This document shows, one piece after another, positions 9,037-16,370 of a stretch of DNA of 28,007 bases (positions within the stretch are counted from its first letter, which is position 1; each line of letters opens with the position of its first letter). The notes under the pieces were generated by a model. That model was given only the letters and a program-made list of their open reading frames with translations, was not told the origin of the DNA and made no database searches. A program made the translations under genes and the position numbers. The stretch comes from Candidatus Glassbacteria bacterium RIFCSPLOWO2_12_FULL_58_11 (lineage in GTDB: Bacteria; Gemmatimonadota; Glassbacteria; GWA2-58-10): positions 1 through 28,007 of the forward strand of contig MFIX01000157.1 of the NCBI GenBank assembly GCA_001780825.1. Reading direction: 5' to 3'.

Positions 9037-9852
9037 CTAATCTTTATAGATTCTCGTACCGGTGTGCTTTCCGCTGAGCGCTTTGGTGACATTGCCCTTT
9101 ACCAGGCCGTTGAAAATTTCGATAAATTTGATATTCTTGGCCCGCGAAAGGTATTCGAGAACCACCCGCTCGACCACCAGATCGCCCAGGTCCATTTTTT
9201 TTAGTTCGCTGACCGTGATTTTCGGGATGAATTCGGCTTTTGGGTTCTTCTTGGGGTCCTCGGTGTACAACCCGTTCTCATCCTTAATGTAAAGCACGGA
9301 ATCAGCGCCCAGGAATTCACCGGTAAGGAAAGTCCCCGTATCGGTGCGGTTGTCAGGGATGGAGCCTTTGAGCGGAATCTCTTCCCAATAGGTATAAGGC
9401 GGCATCCCGAGCATGATCGGGATACAGCCGAGCTTGAAAAACAAAGGCAGCATCTCGAACTGCTCGGCCCCGATATGAATTCCACCGTGCTTGGCCAGCA
9501 GCATTTGCAGCATTCGGGCATTCTGCAGGGCGATCGGTCCACCCACCGCGGCCAGGAAGCCCGAAGGCAGCTCCAGATCCAGGGCGATCTGGTAGGCATG
9601 GCGGGCCCGGGTGCCGCCCCCGCTGAAAAGCATTATTTTCTTGCCCCGGCGGCGGTTTTCGACAATCTCGTCCAGGATGGGGTAAAGCGCGGCGCGGCCG
9701 CGGTCGGTTATGCTCTGGCCGCCGATCTTGACTATTTTCACACCCGGGATGATCCGGATCGGCTTCCTGTCTGTGGCGGCAAGCAGATCCTTGCTGGTGA
9801 GGGACTCATTTTGGAACCGCTCCCAAATACGTTTTGCCGAGTCCTTTGGCAT
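9037..9852 (-). CDS. Molybdenum storage protein (MosB-like), amino acid kinase fold
   Basis: A 271-residue cytosolic protein of the amino acid kinase superfamily that resembles the subunits of the Azotobacter vinelandii molybdenum storage protein (MoSto), a hexameric cage that uses ATP to pack molybdate into polyoxomolybdate clusters. Motifs seen: VKIGGQSITDRGRAALYP, SGGGTRARHAYQIALDLELP, QNARMLQMLLAKHGG, KDENGLYTEDP and FNGLVKGN near the end. Of the three paralogues here it keeps the best TRARH motif and most resembles MosB from memory. UMP kinase and other kinases of this fold lack the DRG and TRARH features together. The ATG at 9852 has AGGAGG just upstream. It may have its own promoter (see 9887-9913). 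Confidence 0.88.
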   Translation of the reverse strand: MPKDSAKRIWERFQNESLTSKDLLAATDRKPIRIIPGVKIVKIGGQSITDRGRAALYPILDEIVENRRRGKKIMLFSGGGTRARHAYQIALDLELPSGFLAAVGGPIALQNARMLQMLLAKHGGIHIGAEQFEMLPLFFKLGCIPIMLGMPPYTYWEEIPLKGSIPDNRTDTGTFLTGEFLGADSVLYIKDENGLYTEDPKKNPKAEFIPKITVSELKKMDLGDLVVERVVLEYLSRAKNIKFIEIFNGLVKGNVTKALSGKHTGTRIYKD

Positions 9853-9886
9853 TCAACCTCCTTATCTATACTTCACTAAAGCCTTA

Positions 9887-9942
9887 TAACATATAAAGAT
9901 GACGATCTGTCAACGGCCGGAGCGATCCGCCGCGACGGATCG
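9887..9942 (-). promoter_or_regulatory. Hairpin and possible promoter between two storage genes
   Basis: The 100-base gap between the two storage-protein genes starts (minus strand) with a hairpin, CGATCCG (9936-9942) and CGGATCG (9923-9929). It is followed by TTGACA (9908-9913), a perfect -35 box, then an AT-rich run containing TTATATGTTATAAG. No -10 hexamer sits at exact 17-bp spacing, so the promoter is tentative. It could give the proximal storage gene and the mod genes a second transcript start. Confidence 0.4.
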
Positions 9943-9952
9943 GAAGCCGCAT

Positions 9953-10786
9953 TCAGTCTTGGTATATTACCGTGCCCGCATCAGCCTCCCGGCCCTCCAA
10001 TGCCGCGGTCAGGGTGCCCCTTTTAAGGCCGTTTACGATATAAATTTTATTGATCGCCCTGGCGCGTGACAGCATTTCCAAGGCGTTGCGCTCGATAATC
10101 AGCTCTTCCATGTCCCGGGCCAGAAGCTCGGACACACCGATTTTCGGAATGAATTCCGCCTTCGGATTCTTGGCCGGATCGCTGGTATAAAGGCCGTCCT
10201 GATCCTTTATATAAATCAGCGAGCGGGCGCCCAGGACCTCAGCGAACATGAAAATTCCGTAATCGGCGCCGTCAGCCGGAATGTTGCCATACTTGGGCGG
10301 TTTCTCCCACCAGAAATGCGGCGGCATGGGCACGACTATAGGAAGCATGCCCGAATACAGGTACATCGCCAGCTCCTCGAAATTATCCCGCACCATGCGC
10401 ACTCCGCCGTGCTTGGCCAGCAAGGCGTAAAGCATTCGGCAGTTCTGCTCTTCGATCGTGCCGGCCAGCATGGTCAGTCCGCCGGGAGGGATACCGAGGT
10501 CGAGAGCCACGGAGTAGCTGTGACGCATCCGCAGGCCGCCGCTCACACTCAGTACCATCCCGTAATTGGGCTGATTTTCCAGAATTTCTTCGACCAGTGG
10601 GTACATGGCTTTCTTGCCGCGGTCCATTAAGCTCTTGCCGCCGATCATGATAACATTGTGCTCGGGCAGAATGGCAAGCTGGTTCTCTTTTACAGTCGAC
10701 TCCATGACACCCTTGTCCATGAGAGATTCTCTCATGAAACGGCTTTTAACGTGAAATCGACTAAAATCCTTTTCCGGCTCTTTCAT
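9953..10786 (-). CDS. Molybdenum storage protein family, second paralogue
   Basis: A 277-residue MoSto-type amino acid kinase-fold protein. Conserved blocks are MIGGKSLMDRGKKAMYP, SGGLRMRHSYSVALDLGIP (RMRH replaces RARH), EEQNCRMLYALLAKHGG, KDQDGLYTSDPAKNPKAEF and IVNGLKRGTL. The glycine-rich nucleotide loops are intact, so ATP binding is likely. The N-terminal 40 residues (KSRFMRESLMDKGVMEST) closely resemble those of the third paralogue, suggesting shared assembly contacts. The ATG at 10786 follows GGAGGG. It lies 47 bases after the EcfT-like gene and 100 bases before the next paralogue, so it is most simply read as part of the same operon. Confidence 0.86.
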   Translation of the reverse strand: MKEPEKDFSRFHVKSRFMRESLMDKGVMESTVKENQLAILPEHNVIMIGGKSLMDRGKKAMYPLVEEILENQPNYGMVLSVSGGLRMRHSYSVALDLGIPPGGLTMLAGTIEEQNCRMLYALLAKHGGVRMVRDNFEELAMYLYSGMLPIVVPMPPHFWWEKPPKYGNIPADGADYGIFMFAEVLGARSLIYIKDQDGLYTSDPAKNPKAEFIPKIGVSELLARDMEELIIERNALEMLSRARAINKIYIVNGLKRGTLTAALEGREADAGTVIYQD

Positions 10787-10833
10787 TCAACCCTCCATCG
10801 CCAATATATTACCCGCGTCATACGGGTTTGGAG

Positions 10834-11907
10834 TCAAATTTTGATGTTTTTCACCAGATACTTGGATATGGGCGCGGACAGGGCGCCGAACATGCATTGA
10901 AAAAAAGCCGGTATCGTCAGCAGCGCAAAGTACTCGGCCGGCATCCTGAACAACAGGGAAAGCACAAGTACCGTGGCCACCCGGGCCAGGCCCGCAACCA
11001 ATCCGATCAGACCATAAACGAAAATCGACCGGGACCAACGGGTCAGCCCGATCATCAGGTCCACGGTCAATCCCGGAGTCATGGACTGCAAAACGTCGAA
11101 CACCCCGAACCGGCCGGATCCGGACAGGAAATTAATAATCCCCGAGACAAACCCGATCTGGGTGGCGGCGAACCTGGTTCTGGTCAGGCTTGCCGCCGCG
11201 ATCAAACAGGGAACGATCACCAGGTTCTTGTGTCCCGGGGCCAGGGGAAAGCCCTCGGCAACTTTGAGGAACCTAACACTGACTACTACGATTGTCAATC
11301 CGAAGATGATCGCCAGGTCCGAGTCAGCGATAAGTTCTTTAGCGGCAGCCATGCGGCTGTTGATCATCTCGATCAGCACCGATAATTCACCCTTGAGCAG
11401 CCTTTTCAGAACCAGGTTGCCCCCCCGCTTTTTATTGCCCCGCTCCTCCCCCTCGCCGGCCTTGTCCTTTCCTTCGAGATAAGCCAGAGTCAAATCGAAA
11501 AGGATCGCTGAAGTGCGCGGCAATTTAAGTCCGGTCAGACCCTCGATAAACTCCTGCCGCGAGGTCCCGCAGCGCACGATGATCGAGGCGGCCAGCACGG
11601 TGACAAAGCGCAGGCACATCCGCAGGCCTTCGAGCAATCCTGAAATGCTGATTTTTAAATTGATATCATAAATCTTGAACAGTTCAAATTCCCTGTTCCC
11701 CGAGAAAAATGCATAAAAGATTAGGACGAGCAGGATAAAAGTTATGGCCCGGCGAAGGTATCGCGCCTCTTTCAGGGGCGTGCGCGTAACCGCCCAGATA
11801 AGCGCCTGGACAGCCAGCAGGCAATAGGCCGGGGTATTGCCGAGAGTGAAAGCCAGCAGGGAGACCAGTACCAGGTAGAGAATCTTTATCCGGGGGTCGA
11901 TTTTCAT
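10834..11907 (-). CDS. EcfT-like transmembrane protein with extra C-terminal membrane domain
   Basis: A 357-residue integral membrane protein with about ten hydrophobic segments. Residues 1-200 resemble the EcfT/CbiQ energy-coupling subunit: the opening DPRIKILYLVLVSLLAF, a membrane block, and a charged cytoplasmic region ending ELSVLIEMINSRMAAAKE where EcfT proteins couple to their ATPases. Residues 200-357 form a second membrane domain (FLKVAEGFPLAPGHKN, LTRTRFAATQIGFVSG, FGVFDVLQSMTPG) that resembles ECF substrate-binding (S) components, though I cannot name the family. No EcfA ATPase is nearby. The open frame extends to 12021, but the added 38 residues look non-coding; the ATG at 11907 gives a normal EcfT start. 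Its position between storage-protein genes suggests metal oxyanion transport, which is inference. Confidence 0.68.
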   Translation of the reverse strand: MKIDPRIKILYLVLVSLLAFTLGNTPAYCLLAVQALIWAVTRTPLKEARYLRRAITFILLVLIFYAFFSGNREFELFKIYDINLKISISGLLEGLRMCLRFVTVLAASIIVRCGTSRQEFIEGLTGLKLPRTSAILFDLTLAYLEGKDKAGEGEERGNKKRGGNLVLKRLLKGELSVLIEMINSRMAAAKELIADSDLAIIFGLTIVVVSVRFLKVAEGFPLAPGHKNLVIVPCLIAAASLTRTRFAATQIGFVSGIINFLSGSGRFGVFDVLQSMTPGLTVDLMIGLTRWSRSIFVYGLIGLVAGLARVATVLVLSLLFRMPAEYFALLTIPAFFQCMFGALSAPISKYLVKNIKI

Positions 11908-12065
11908 GTCCGGGTACTTTCGACCCGGCCGGGATTGAAAAAGATCGGCCGGGAAATCGCCTGGGGCAGGCTGACAATTGAAATGAAGCCGGTCAGGCAG
12001 GCAACGGCTTCGAGCCGGCACTCGATTGCGGTCAAATTATTTCGAAAAGGCTCATTAATTTGCAT
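11904..12065 (-). CDS. Possible 53-residue ORF overlapping the EcfT-like start
   Basis: This frame fills the otherwise empty 174-base gap between the third storage gene and the EcfT-like gene. Its stop overlaps the downstream ATG as ATGA, a usual sign of translational coupling. Third codon positions are mostly G or C in the second half. The product has a mildly hydrophobic centre (AVACLTGFISIVSLPQAI). No homologue is recognised, and the ribosome binding site is weak (GCAGCAG before ATG). It could be a leader peptide, a small membrane partner, or chance. Confidence 0.3.
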   Translation of the reverse strand: MQINEPFRNNLTAIECRLEAVACLTGFISIVSLPQAISRPIFFNPGRVESTRT

Positions 12066-12081
12066 TCTGCTGCACAAGCGG

Positions 12082-12954
12082 CTACTTATCTTCCCGCTCC
12101 TCGCCTGTATCCCGATAAATGATAGTCCCCACATGCTCTCCCGCCAGGGCGCGAGTCAAGTTGCCGGGGACCAGCCCGTTGATAATCTGAATTTTCCGCA
12201 CCACCCTGGCCCGCACCAGATTGTCGATAACGGAGCGTTCGATCACCAGCTCATCCAGATCGAGTCTGATCAGCTCCTGGGCGCTGATCTTCTTGATGAA
12301 TTCAGCTCCCGGGTTTCTTTTCGGGTCCGCGCTATAAAGACCGTCCACGTCTTTCAGGTAGATCACCGAGCGCACCCCCAGCACCTCGCCGGTGATAAAG
12401 CTGCCGAAATCGTTCCCGTGTTCCGGGATGCTGCCGTATTTCGGGGGTTTTTCCCAGAAGAAATAGGGAGCCTGGCCCAGGGTGAACGGAATCATGTGGT
12501 TCTTGACATAGAGCGGCAGCCGCTCGAAATGCACCAGCTTGGACATCCAGACCCCGCCGTCGCGCAGCAGAACGCCGCAAAGCATGAACAGGTACTTGGA
12601 TTCATCCCCCCCGGTGAGCATGGCCTTGCCGCCGGTGGGCAGGCCAAGGTCGCCGGCCAGACAGAGAGTCTGCCGTCCGCAGATACCCGGGCCGGTGCAG
12701 AGGAGCAGCTGGTATTTGAAACGGTTGGCGACCAGTTCCCTGGCCAGCGGCAGGATGGCCGAGGCCCCCCGGTCGAGGATGCTTTTGCCTCCCAGGGCGA
12801 TGATGTTCAAGTCCGGCATCACCCGGAACTGGTTGGGGATTTCCGTAGAATCTATCATATCCTTGTCGATCAGAGACTCGCGTGTGAACCGGCTGGTGAT
12901 ATGCGCGCGCTGTTTGCCGGCGGGTCCGGTCTCAACCGCCTTCTTAAATGTCAT
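12082..12954 (-). CDS. Molybdenum storage protein family, third and most diverged paralogue
   Basis: A 290-residue MoSto-type protein and the first gene of the minus-strand block. The C-terminus keeps NGLVPGNLTRALAGEHVGT, essentially the MosB signature as I recall it, and KDVDGLYSADPKRNPGAEF is kept. The central region differs: where the paralogues have RARH or RMRH this one reads GPGICGRQTLCL, and the QN pair of the next helix is replaced by DESKYLF. It therefore probably plays a different role in the complex, perhaps structural or with altered cluster binding. The N-terminal TSRFTRESLIDKDMIDST matches the second paralogue. The start ATG lies 12 bases after GGAGAGGAAGAG. A promoter is proposed at 13031-13059. 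Confidence 0.86.
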   Translation of the reverse strand: MTFKKAVETGPAGKQRAHITSRFTRESLIDKDMIDSTEIPNQFRVMPDLNIIALGGKSILDRGASAILPLARELVANRFKYQLLLCTGPGICGRQTLCLAGDLGLPTGGKAMLTGGDESKYLFMLCGVLLRDGGVWMSKLVHFERLPLYVKNHMIPFTLGQAPYFFWEKPPKYGSIPEHGNDFGSFITGEVLGVRSVIYLKDVDGLYSADPKRNPGAEFIKKISAQELIRLDLDELVIERSVIDNLVRARVVRKIQIINGLVPGNLTRALAGEHVGTIIYRDTGEEREDK

Positions 12955-13030
12955 TTACTCTTCCTCTCCGGTTAACCACGCAGTAAAGCGACGTGGACTG
13001 TCGGATATAACTCACGGTACAAGCCTGATT

Positions 13031-13059
13031 AACGTAACATGAGGCGAATAGCTTGTCAA
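13031..13059 (-). promoter_or_regulatory. Sigma70-type promoter for the storage-protein operon
   Basis: On the minus strand TTGACA (13054-13059), a perfect -35, is followed after 17 bases by TACGTT (13031-13036), a weak -10. It would start a leader of about 70 bases before the third storage gene. The poor -10 suggests that an activator may be needed. Confidence 0.45.
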
Positions 13060-13171
13060 TGAAGGCTGGCGACGGCAGTCTGCCACCCTTGCAGGCTCCG
13101 TGAAACACCGGGGACTCGAATTACCGCCGACAGCGTCTCGGGCCTTTCAAAAAGATTTTCAGAGGCTGACG

Positions 13172-13239
13172 CTAACATAATTCTAACAAATCGCTAATCC
13201 GGCGCTAACCGCCCACTGTTAAATTTCAGTAGGTAAAAT
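13172..13239 (+). promoter_or_regulatory. Five tandem Pho boxes and -10 of the pst promoter
   Basis: Five 7-base direct repeats start at 13172, 13183, 13194, 13205 and 13216: CTAACAT, CTAACAA, CTAATCC, CTAACCG, CTGTTAA. Each is followed by a four-base spacer, giving the exact 11-bp period of PhoB half-sites (consensus CTGTCAT). A near-consensus -10, TAAAAT, lies at 13234-13239, 11 bases after the last repeat, so PhoB would take the place of a -35 box as in known pst promoters. The repeats lie about 100-150 bases before the pstS start. They support induction of pst by phosphate starvation through a PhoBR pair not in this window. Confidence 0.85.
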
Positions 13240-13319
13240 ATTTTCACCCGGTTTGCAGTCATGCCTGAATTAAAGGAGGGCCGTCCGGGCTGAGGCTCTT
13301 CACCTTGCGGAGGAAGCAG

Positions 13320-14357
13320 ATGAACCGTCTGGCGACTTGTTTGAGTTTAAGCGTTTTAATAATGTTTGTCTTTTCGAACGCCATCCTTGCCGGAGATATT
13401 ACCGGAGCCGGGGCGACTTTTCCCTATCCCGTGTATGCCAAGTGGGCTGAAGCTTATAAAAACGAGACCGGTACCGGCATGAACTACCAGTCCATCGGCT
13501 CGGGCGGCGGCATCAAGCAGATCGAGGCTTCCACCGTCGATTTCGGCGCCTCCGACAAACCTCTGAAACCCGAGGAGCTGGATAAATACGGGCTGGTGCA
13601 GTTTCCCACGGTTATGGGCGGCGTGGTTCCGGTTATCAATTTGAAGGGAATCAGCGCCGGCGGGATCAAGCTGACCGGTCCGGTGCTGGCAAGTATATAC
13701 CTGGGCGAAATTACGAATTGGAATGCGCCGGAAATCGCCAAGCTCAATCCGGGCGTGAAGCTTCCGGAGGATGATATTACCGTGGTCCACCGGTCCGACG
13801 GCTCAGGCACGACTTTCATTTTTACTAACTACCTGTCCAAGGTCAGTCCGACATGGCAGAAGAAAGTCGGCAATGACGCCTCGGTATCCTGGCCCGCCGG
13901 TGTGGGCGGCAAGGGTAACGAGGGCGTGGCCTCCTATGTGCAGCGCATTGCCGGATCCATCGGCTACGTCGAGTATGCTTACGCCCTCCAGAATAAGATG
14001 ATCTATGCCATGCTGCAAAACCGCGAGGGAATGTTTGTCGGCCCGGAAGCGAAAAATTTCGCGGCCGCCGCGGTGGATGCCGATTGGTCGAACGCTCCCG
14101 GCTTTTACATGATTCTGACGGATGAGCCAGGCAAAGACAGTTGGCCGATTACCGGCGCTACATTTATTCTGGTCCGCAAGGTACAAAAAGACGCCGGTAC
14201 CGGCAAACAGGTTCTGGCGTTCTTTAAATGGGCTTATGAACATGGCGACCAGATGGCTGAGAAACTGGATTATATTCCCATGCCGGAAAATGTCGTGAAG
14301 CTCATCTACCAGGAATGGAAAAAGATCAAGGGCCCGGACAGCAAACCGTTAATGTAG
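13320..14357 (+). CDS. pstS: Phosphate-binding periplasmic protein PstS
   Basis: A 345-residue high-affinity phosphate receptor that passes phosphate to PstCA. It has a signal peptide ending near SNAILAGDI. The phosphate loops are visible: GAGATFPYPVY near the mature N-terminus, IGSGGGIKQIEASTVDFGASD, and HRSDGSGTTFIFTNYL, all carrying the Ser/Thr/Asp ligands of PstS. The ATG at 13320 follows GGAGGAAGCAG and is preferred over an in-frame TTG at 13305. It is first in pstSCAB. A 26-base perfect palindrome separates it from pstC. Confidence 0.96.
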   Translation: MNRLATCLSLSVLIMFVFSNAILAGDITGAGATFPYPVYAKWAEAYKNETGTGMNYQSIGSGGGIKQIEASTVDFGASDKPLKPEELDKYGLVQFPTVMGGVVPVINLKGISAGGIKLTGPVLASIYLGEITNWNAPEIAKLNPGVKLPEDDITVVHRSDGSGTTFIFTNYLSKVSPTWQKKVGNDASVSWPAGVGGKGNEGVASYVQRIAGSIGYVEYAYALQNKMIYAMLQNREGMFVGPEAKNFAAAAVDADWSNAPGFYMILTDEPGKDSWPITGATFILVRKVQKDAGTGKQVLAFFKWAYEHGDQMAEKLDYIPMPENVVKLIYQEWKKIKGPDSKPLM

Positions 14358-14478
14358 CGGCGGACATTTCCCACCTGCCGGGCAGGTCTCTGCGGGGAGC
14401 GGAAGCTGTGATTGCTTTCACAAAGCTCCAGGCGAGCTTACTGCAGTGGTGGTTCAAAGGATTCTGCCATTTATAACG

Positions 14479-14504
14479 GAAGAGGGTCGCCGGCGACCCT
14501 CTTC
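14479..14504 (+). terminator. 26-base perfect palindrome between pstS and pstC
   Basis: Arms GAAGAGGGTCGCC and GGCGACCCTCTTC meet with no spacer and would form a very stable RNA hairpin. No long T-run follows (GCCCTTAAAG). It lies 24 bases before pstC. This fits an mRNA-stabilising or partial-attenuation structure that keeps PstS in excess over the membrane subunits, as seen for many binding-protein operons. A smaller hairpin, ACCTGCC/GGCAGGT, lies at 14373-14387. Confidence 0.65.
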
Positions 14505-14527
14505 GCCCTTAAAGTCGGACGCAAATA

Positions 14528-15502
14528 ATGCTCGCGGAAGGTTTCAAGGCAGAAGCCGGCTCCAGGGCCGGTTCGGCTAATCGAGCCTGGATCGGTTCCC
14601 TGTTCGAGCTGATCAGCGGCTTTTCCGCTTTCCTTGTGTTTTGCCTTTTGCTTTCGATCATCGCCACGCTTGTCGTGGGCAGCTACCCGGCGTTAAAGCA
14701 GTTCCATCTCGGATTTATCTCAAGCGATAAATGGAATCCAGTCACCGAGGAATTCGGAGCGCTCGTACCGATAGTCGGCACCCTGGTCACTTCGGTGATT
14801 GCCATGCTGATCGCGATCCCGGTCAGCTTTGGCATCGCCCTGTTCCTGACCGAGCTGTCGCCTGTCTGGTTCAAGCGGCCGCTGGGCACGGCGATTGAGC
14901 TACTGGCCGCCATCCCGAGCATCATCTACGGTATGTGGGGCCTGTTTGTGTTCGCCCCGGTATTTGCCGAAACGGTGCAACCCTGGCTGAAAGCGCACCT
15001 TGGTAAAGTGGCCCTTGTCGGAATGCTTTTCCAGGGCCCGCCGATGGGCATCGGCGTCCTGACCGCGGGTCTTATCCTGGCGATCATGGTGATTCCCTAT
15101 ATTGCCGCGGTTATGCGGGACGTTTTCGATATCGTCCCGCCAAAGCTCAAGGAATCCGCGCATGCGATCGGCTGCACGACCTGGGAAGTGGTGTGGCATA
15201 TAGTCCTGCCCTATACGCGGGCCGGCGTTCTGGCCGGCATCATGCTGGGCCTGGGCCGGGCGCTCGGCGAAACCATGGCCGTCACTTTCGTAATCGGTAA
15301 TGCTCATAATCTGCACGCCTCGCTGTTTATGCCGGGCAACAGTATCGCCTCCACCCTTGCAAATGAATTCACCGAGGCGGTGGGCGATTTATACACCTCT
15401 TCCCTGATGTACTTAGGGTTGCTTCTGTTTTTGATCACCTTTGTCGTACTGGCGATATCCAGGCTGCTGCTGTCGCGCCTGGGCCGGCACGAGGGAGCCT
15501 GA
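14528..15502 (+). CDS. pstC: Phosphate ABC transporter permease PstC
   Basis: A 324-residue inner-membrane permease with six transmembrane segments. The long periplasmic loop after the first segment (SSDKWNPVTEEFGALVPIVGT) and the helix FELLAAIPSIIYGMWGLFVF-type region at about residues 120-140 are characteristic. The EAA loop reads LKESAHAIGCTTWEVVWHIVLPY, and GRALGETMAVTFVIGN follows. Start ATG 14528 has only a weak ribosome binding site, consistent with lower expression than PstS. PstA follows after 19 bases. Confidence 0.95.
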   Translation: MLAEGFKAEAGSRAGSANRAWIGSLFELISGFSAFLVFCLLLSIIATLVVGSYPALKQFHLGFISSDKWNPVTEEFGALVPIVGTLVTSVIAMLIAIPVSFGIALFLTELSPVWFKRPLGTAIELLAAIPSIIYGMWGLFVFAPVFAETVQPWLKAHLGKVALVGMLFQGPPMGIGVLTAGLILAIMVIPYIAAVMRDVFDIVPPKLKESAHAIGCTTWEVVWHIVLPYTRAGVLAGIMLGLGRALGETMAVTFVIGNAHNLHASLFMPGNSIASTLANEFTEAVGDLYTSSLMYLGLLLFLITFVVLAISRLLLSRLGRHEGA

Positions 15503-15521
15503 ACTTTAAGGACCAGGAAGC

Positions 15522-16370
15522 ATGATCGGCATTTCACCATACTCCCGAAGGCGATTTATCAATTTTATCGGTCTGGCTTTTTCCCTGGGGGCCATGATCT
15601 TCGGCTTGTTCTGGCTCGGCTGGATTATCTTCACGCTGCTGCGCTATGGTTTTGGGGGCCTCAGCCTGGATTTGTTTACGAAGATGACGCCTCCCCCGGG
15701 CAGCGCCGGAGGCCTGTTAAACGCCATTTTCGGCAGCCTGGTCATGTCGCTGGTCGCCACTCTGATCGGAACGCCGATCGGCATTCTGGCCGCCACTTAT
15801 CTCTCCGAGTATGGAAGAAGAGGCTGGCTTGCCAAAGTCACTCGTTTTATCAATGATATCCTGCTCAGCGCGCCTTCGATAGTAATCGGACTCTTCATTT
15901 ACTCGATTTACGTGGTGTCTGTCGGGCACTTTTCCGGGTGGGCCGGCGCGATTGCGCTTTCCCTGATCGTGATCCCGGTAGTGGTCCGCACGACTGAAGA
16001 CATGCTCAGGCTGGTTCCCGACCAGTTGCGCGAGGCGGCGGCGGCCCTGGGGTCGCCGCGCTGGAAAATCATCGTGTTCATCGTTTACCGCGCGGCCAAA
16101 GCCGGAATGCTTACCGGCGTTCTTCTCGCCATGGCGCGTATCAGCGGAGAGACCGCGCCGCTGCTTTTTACCGCGTTGAACAGCCAGTTCTGGAGTCCCA
16201 ATTTGAATGCGCCGATGGCCAACCTGCCGGTGGTAATCTTTCAATTTGCCATGAGTCCATACCAGGACTGGCATGATCTGGCCTGGGCGGGCGCGCTGTT
16301 AATTACTCTCGGAGTGTTGGGTTTTACTATTCTCGCACGTTTTCTGCTGAGGAAAAAGCGTTATGAATAA
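15522..16370 (+). CDS. pstA: Phosphate ABC transporter permease PstA
   Basis: A 282-residue membrane partner of PstC. It has the MTPPPGSAGGLLNAIFGSLVM segment typical of PstA, split by the conserved Gly pair, followed by GTPIGILAATYLSEYG. The EAA loop is LREAAAALGSPRWKIIVFIVYR, and ARISGETAPLLFTA follows. The ATG at 15522 follows AGGAAGC. Its stop overlaps the pstB start by eight bases, which implies coupled translation. Confidence 0.95.
   Translation: MIGISPYSRRRFINFIGLAFSLGAMIFGLFWLGWIIFTLLRYGFGGLSLDLFTKMTPPPGSAGGLLNAIFGSLVMSLVATLIGTPIGILAATYLSEYGRRGWLAKVTRFINDILLSAPSIVIGLFIYSIYVVSVGHFSGWAGAIALSLIVIPVVVRTTEDMLRLVPDQLREAAAALGSPRWKIIVFIVYRAAKAGMLTGVLLAMARISGETAPLLFTALNSQFWSPNLNAPMANLPVVIFQFAMSPYQDWHDLAWAGALLITLGVLGFTILARFLLRKKRYE

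Larger units (their letters stand above)
12955..13319. other. Divergent intergenic region between the Mo block and pst
   Basis: A 365-base gene-free stretch holding promoters for both directions: a sigma70-type promoter toward the storage genes at 13031-13059, and five Pho-box repeats with a -10 box toward pstS at 13172-13239. A small inverted repeat, CCACG (12976-12980) and CGTGG (12992-12996), lies in the leader of the storage operon. The middle, about 13060-13165, shows nothing recognisable. Confidence 0.6.

Noticed and set aside
11935..12975. 346-residue plus-strand frame opposite the third storage gene
   Set aside because: No domain or ribosome binding site; the minus-strand protein is clearly conserved.
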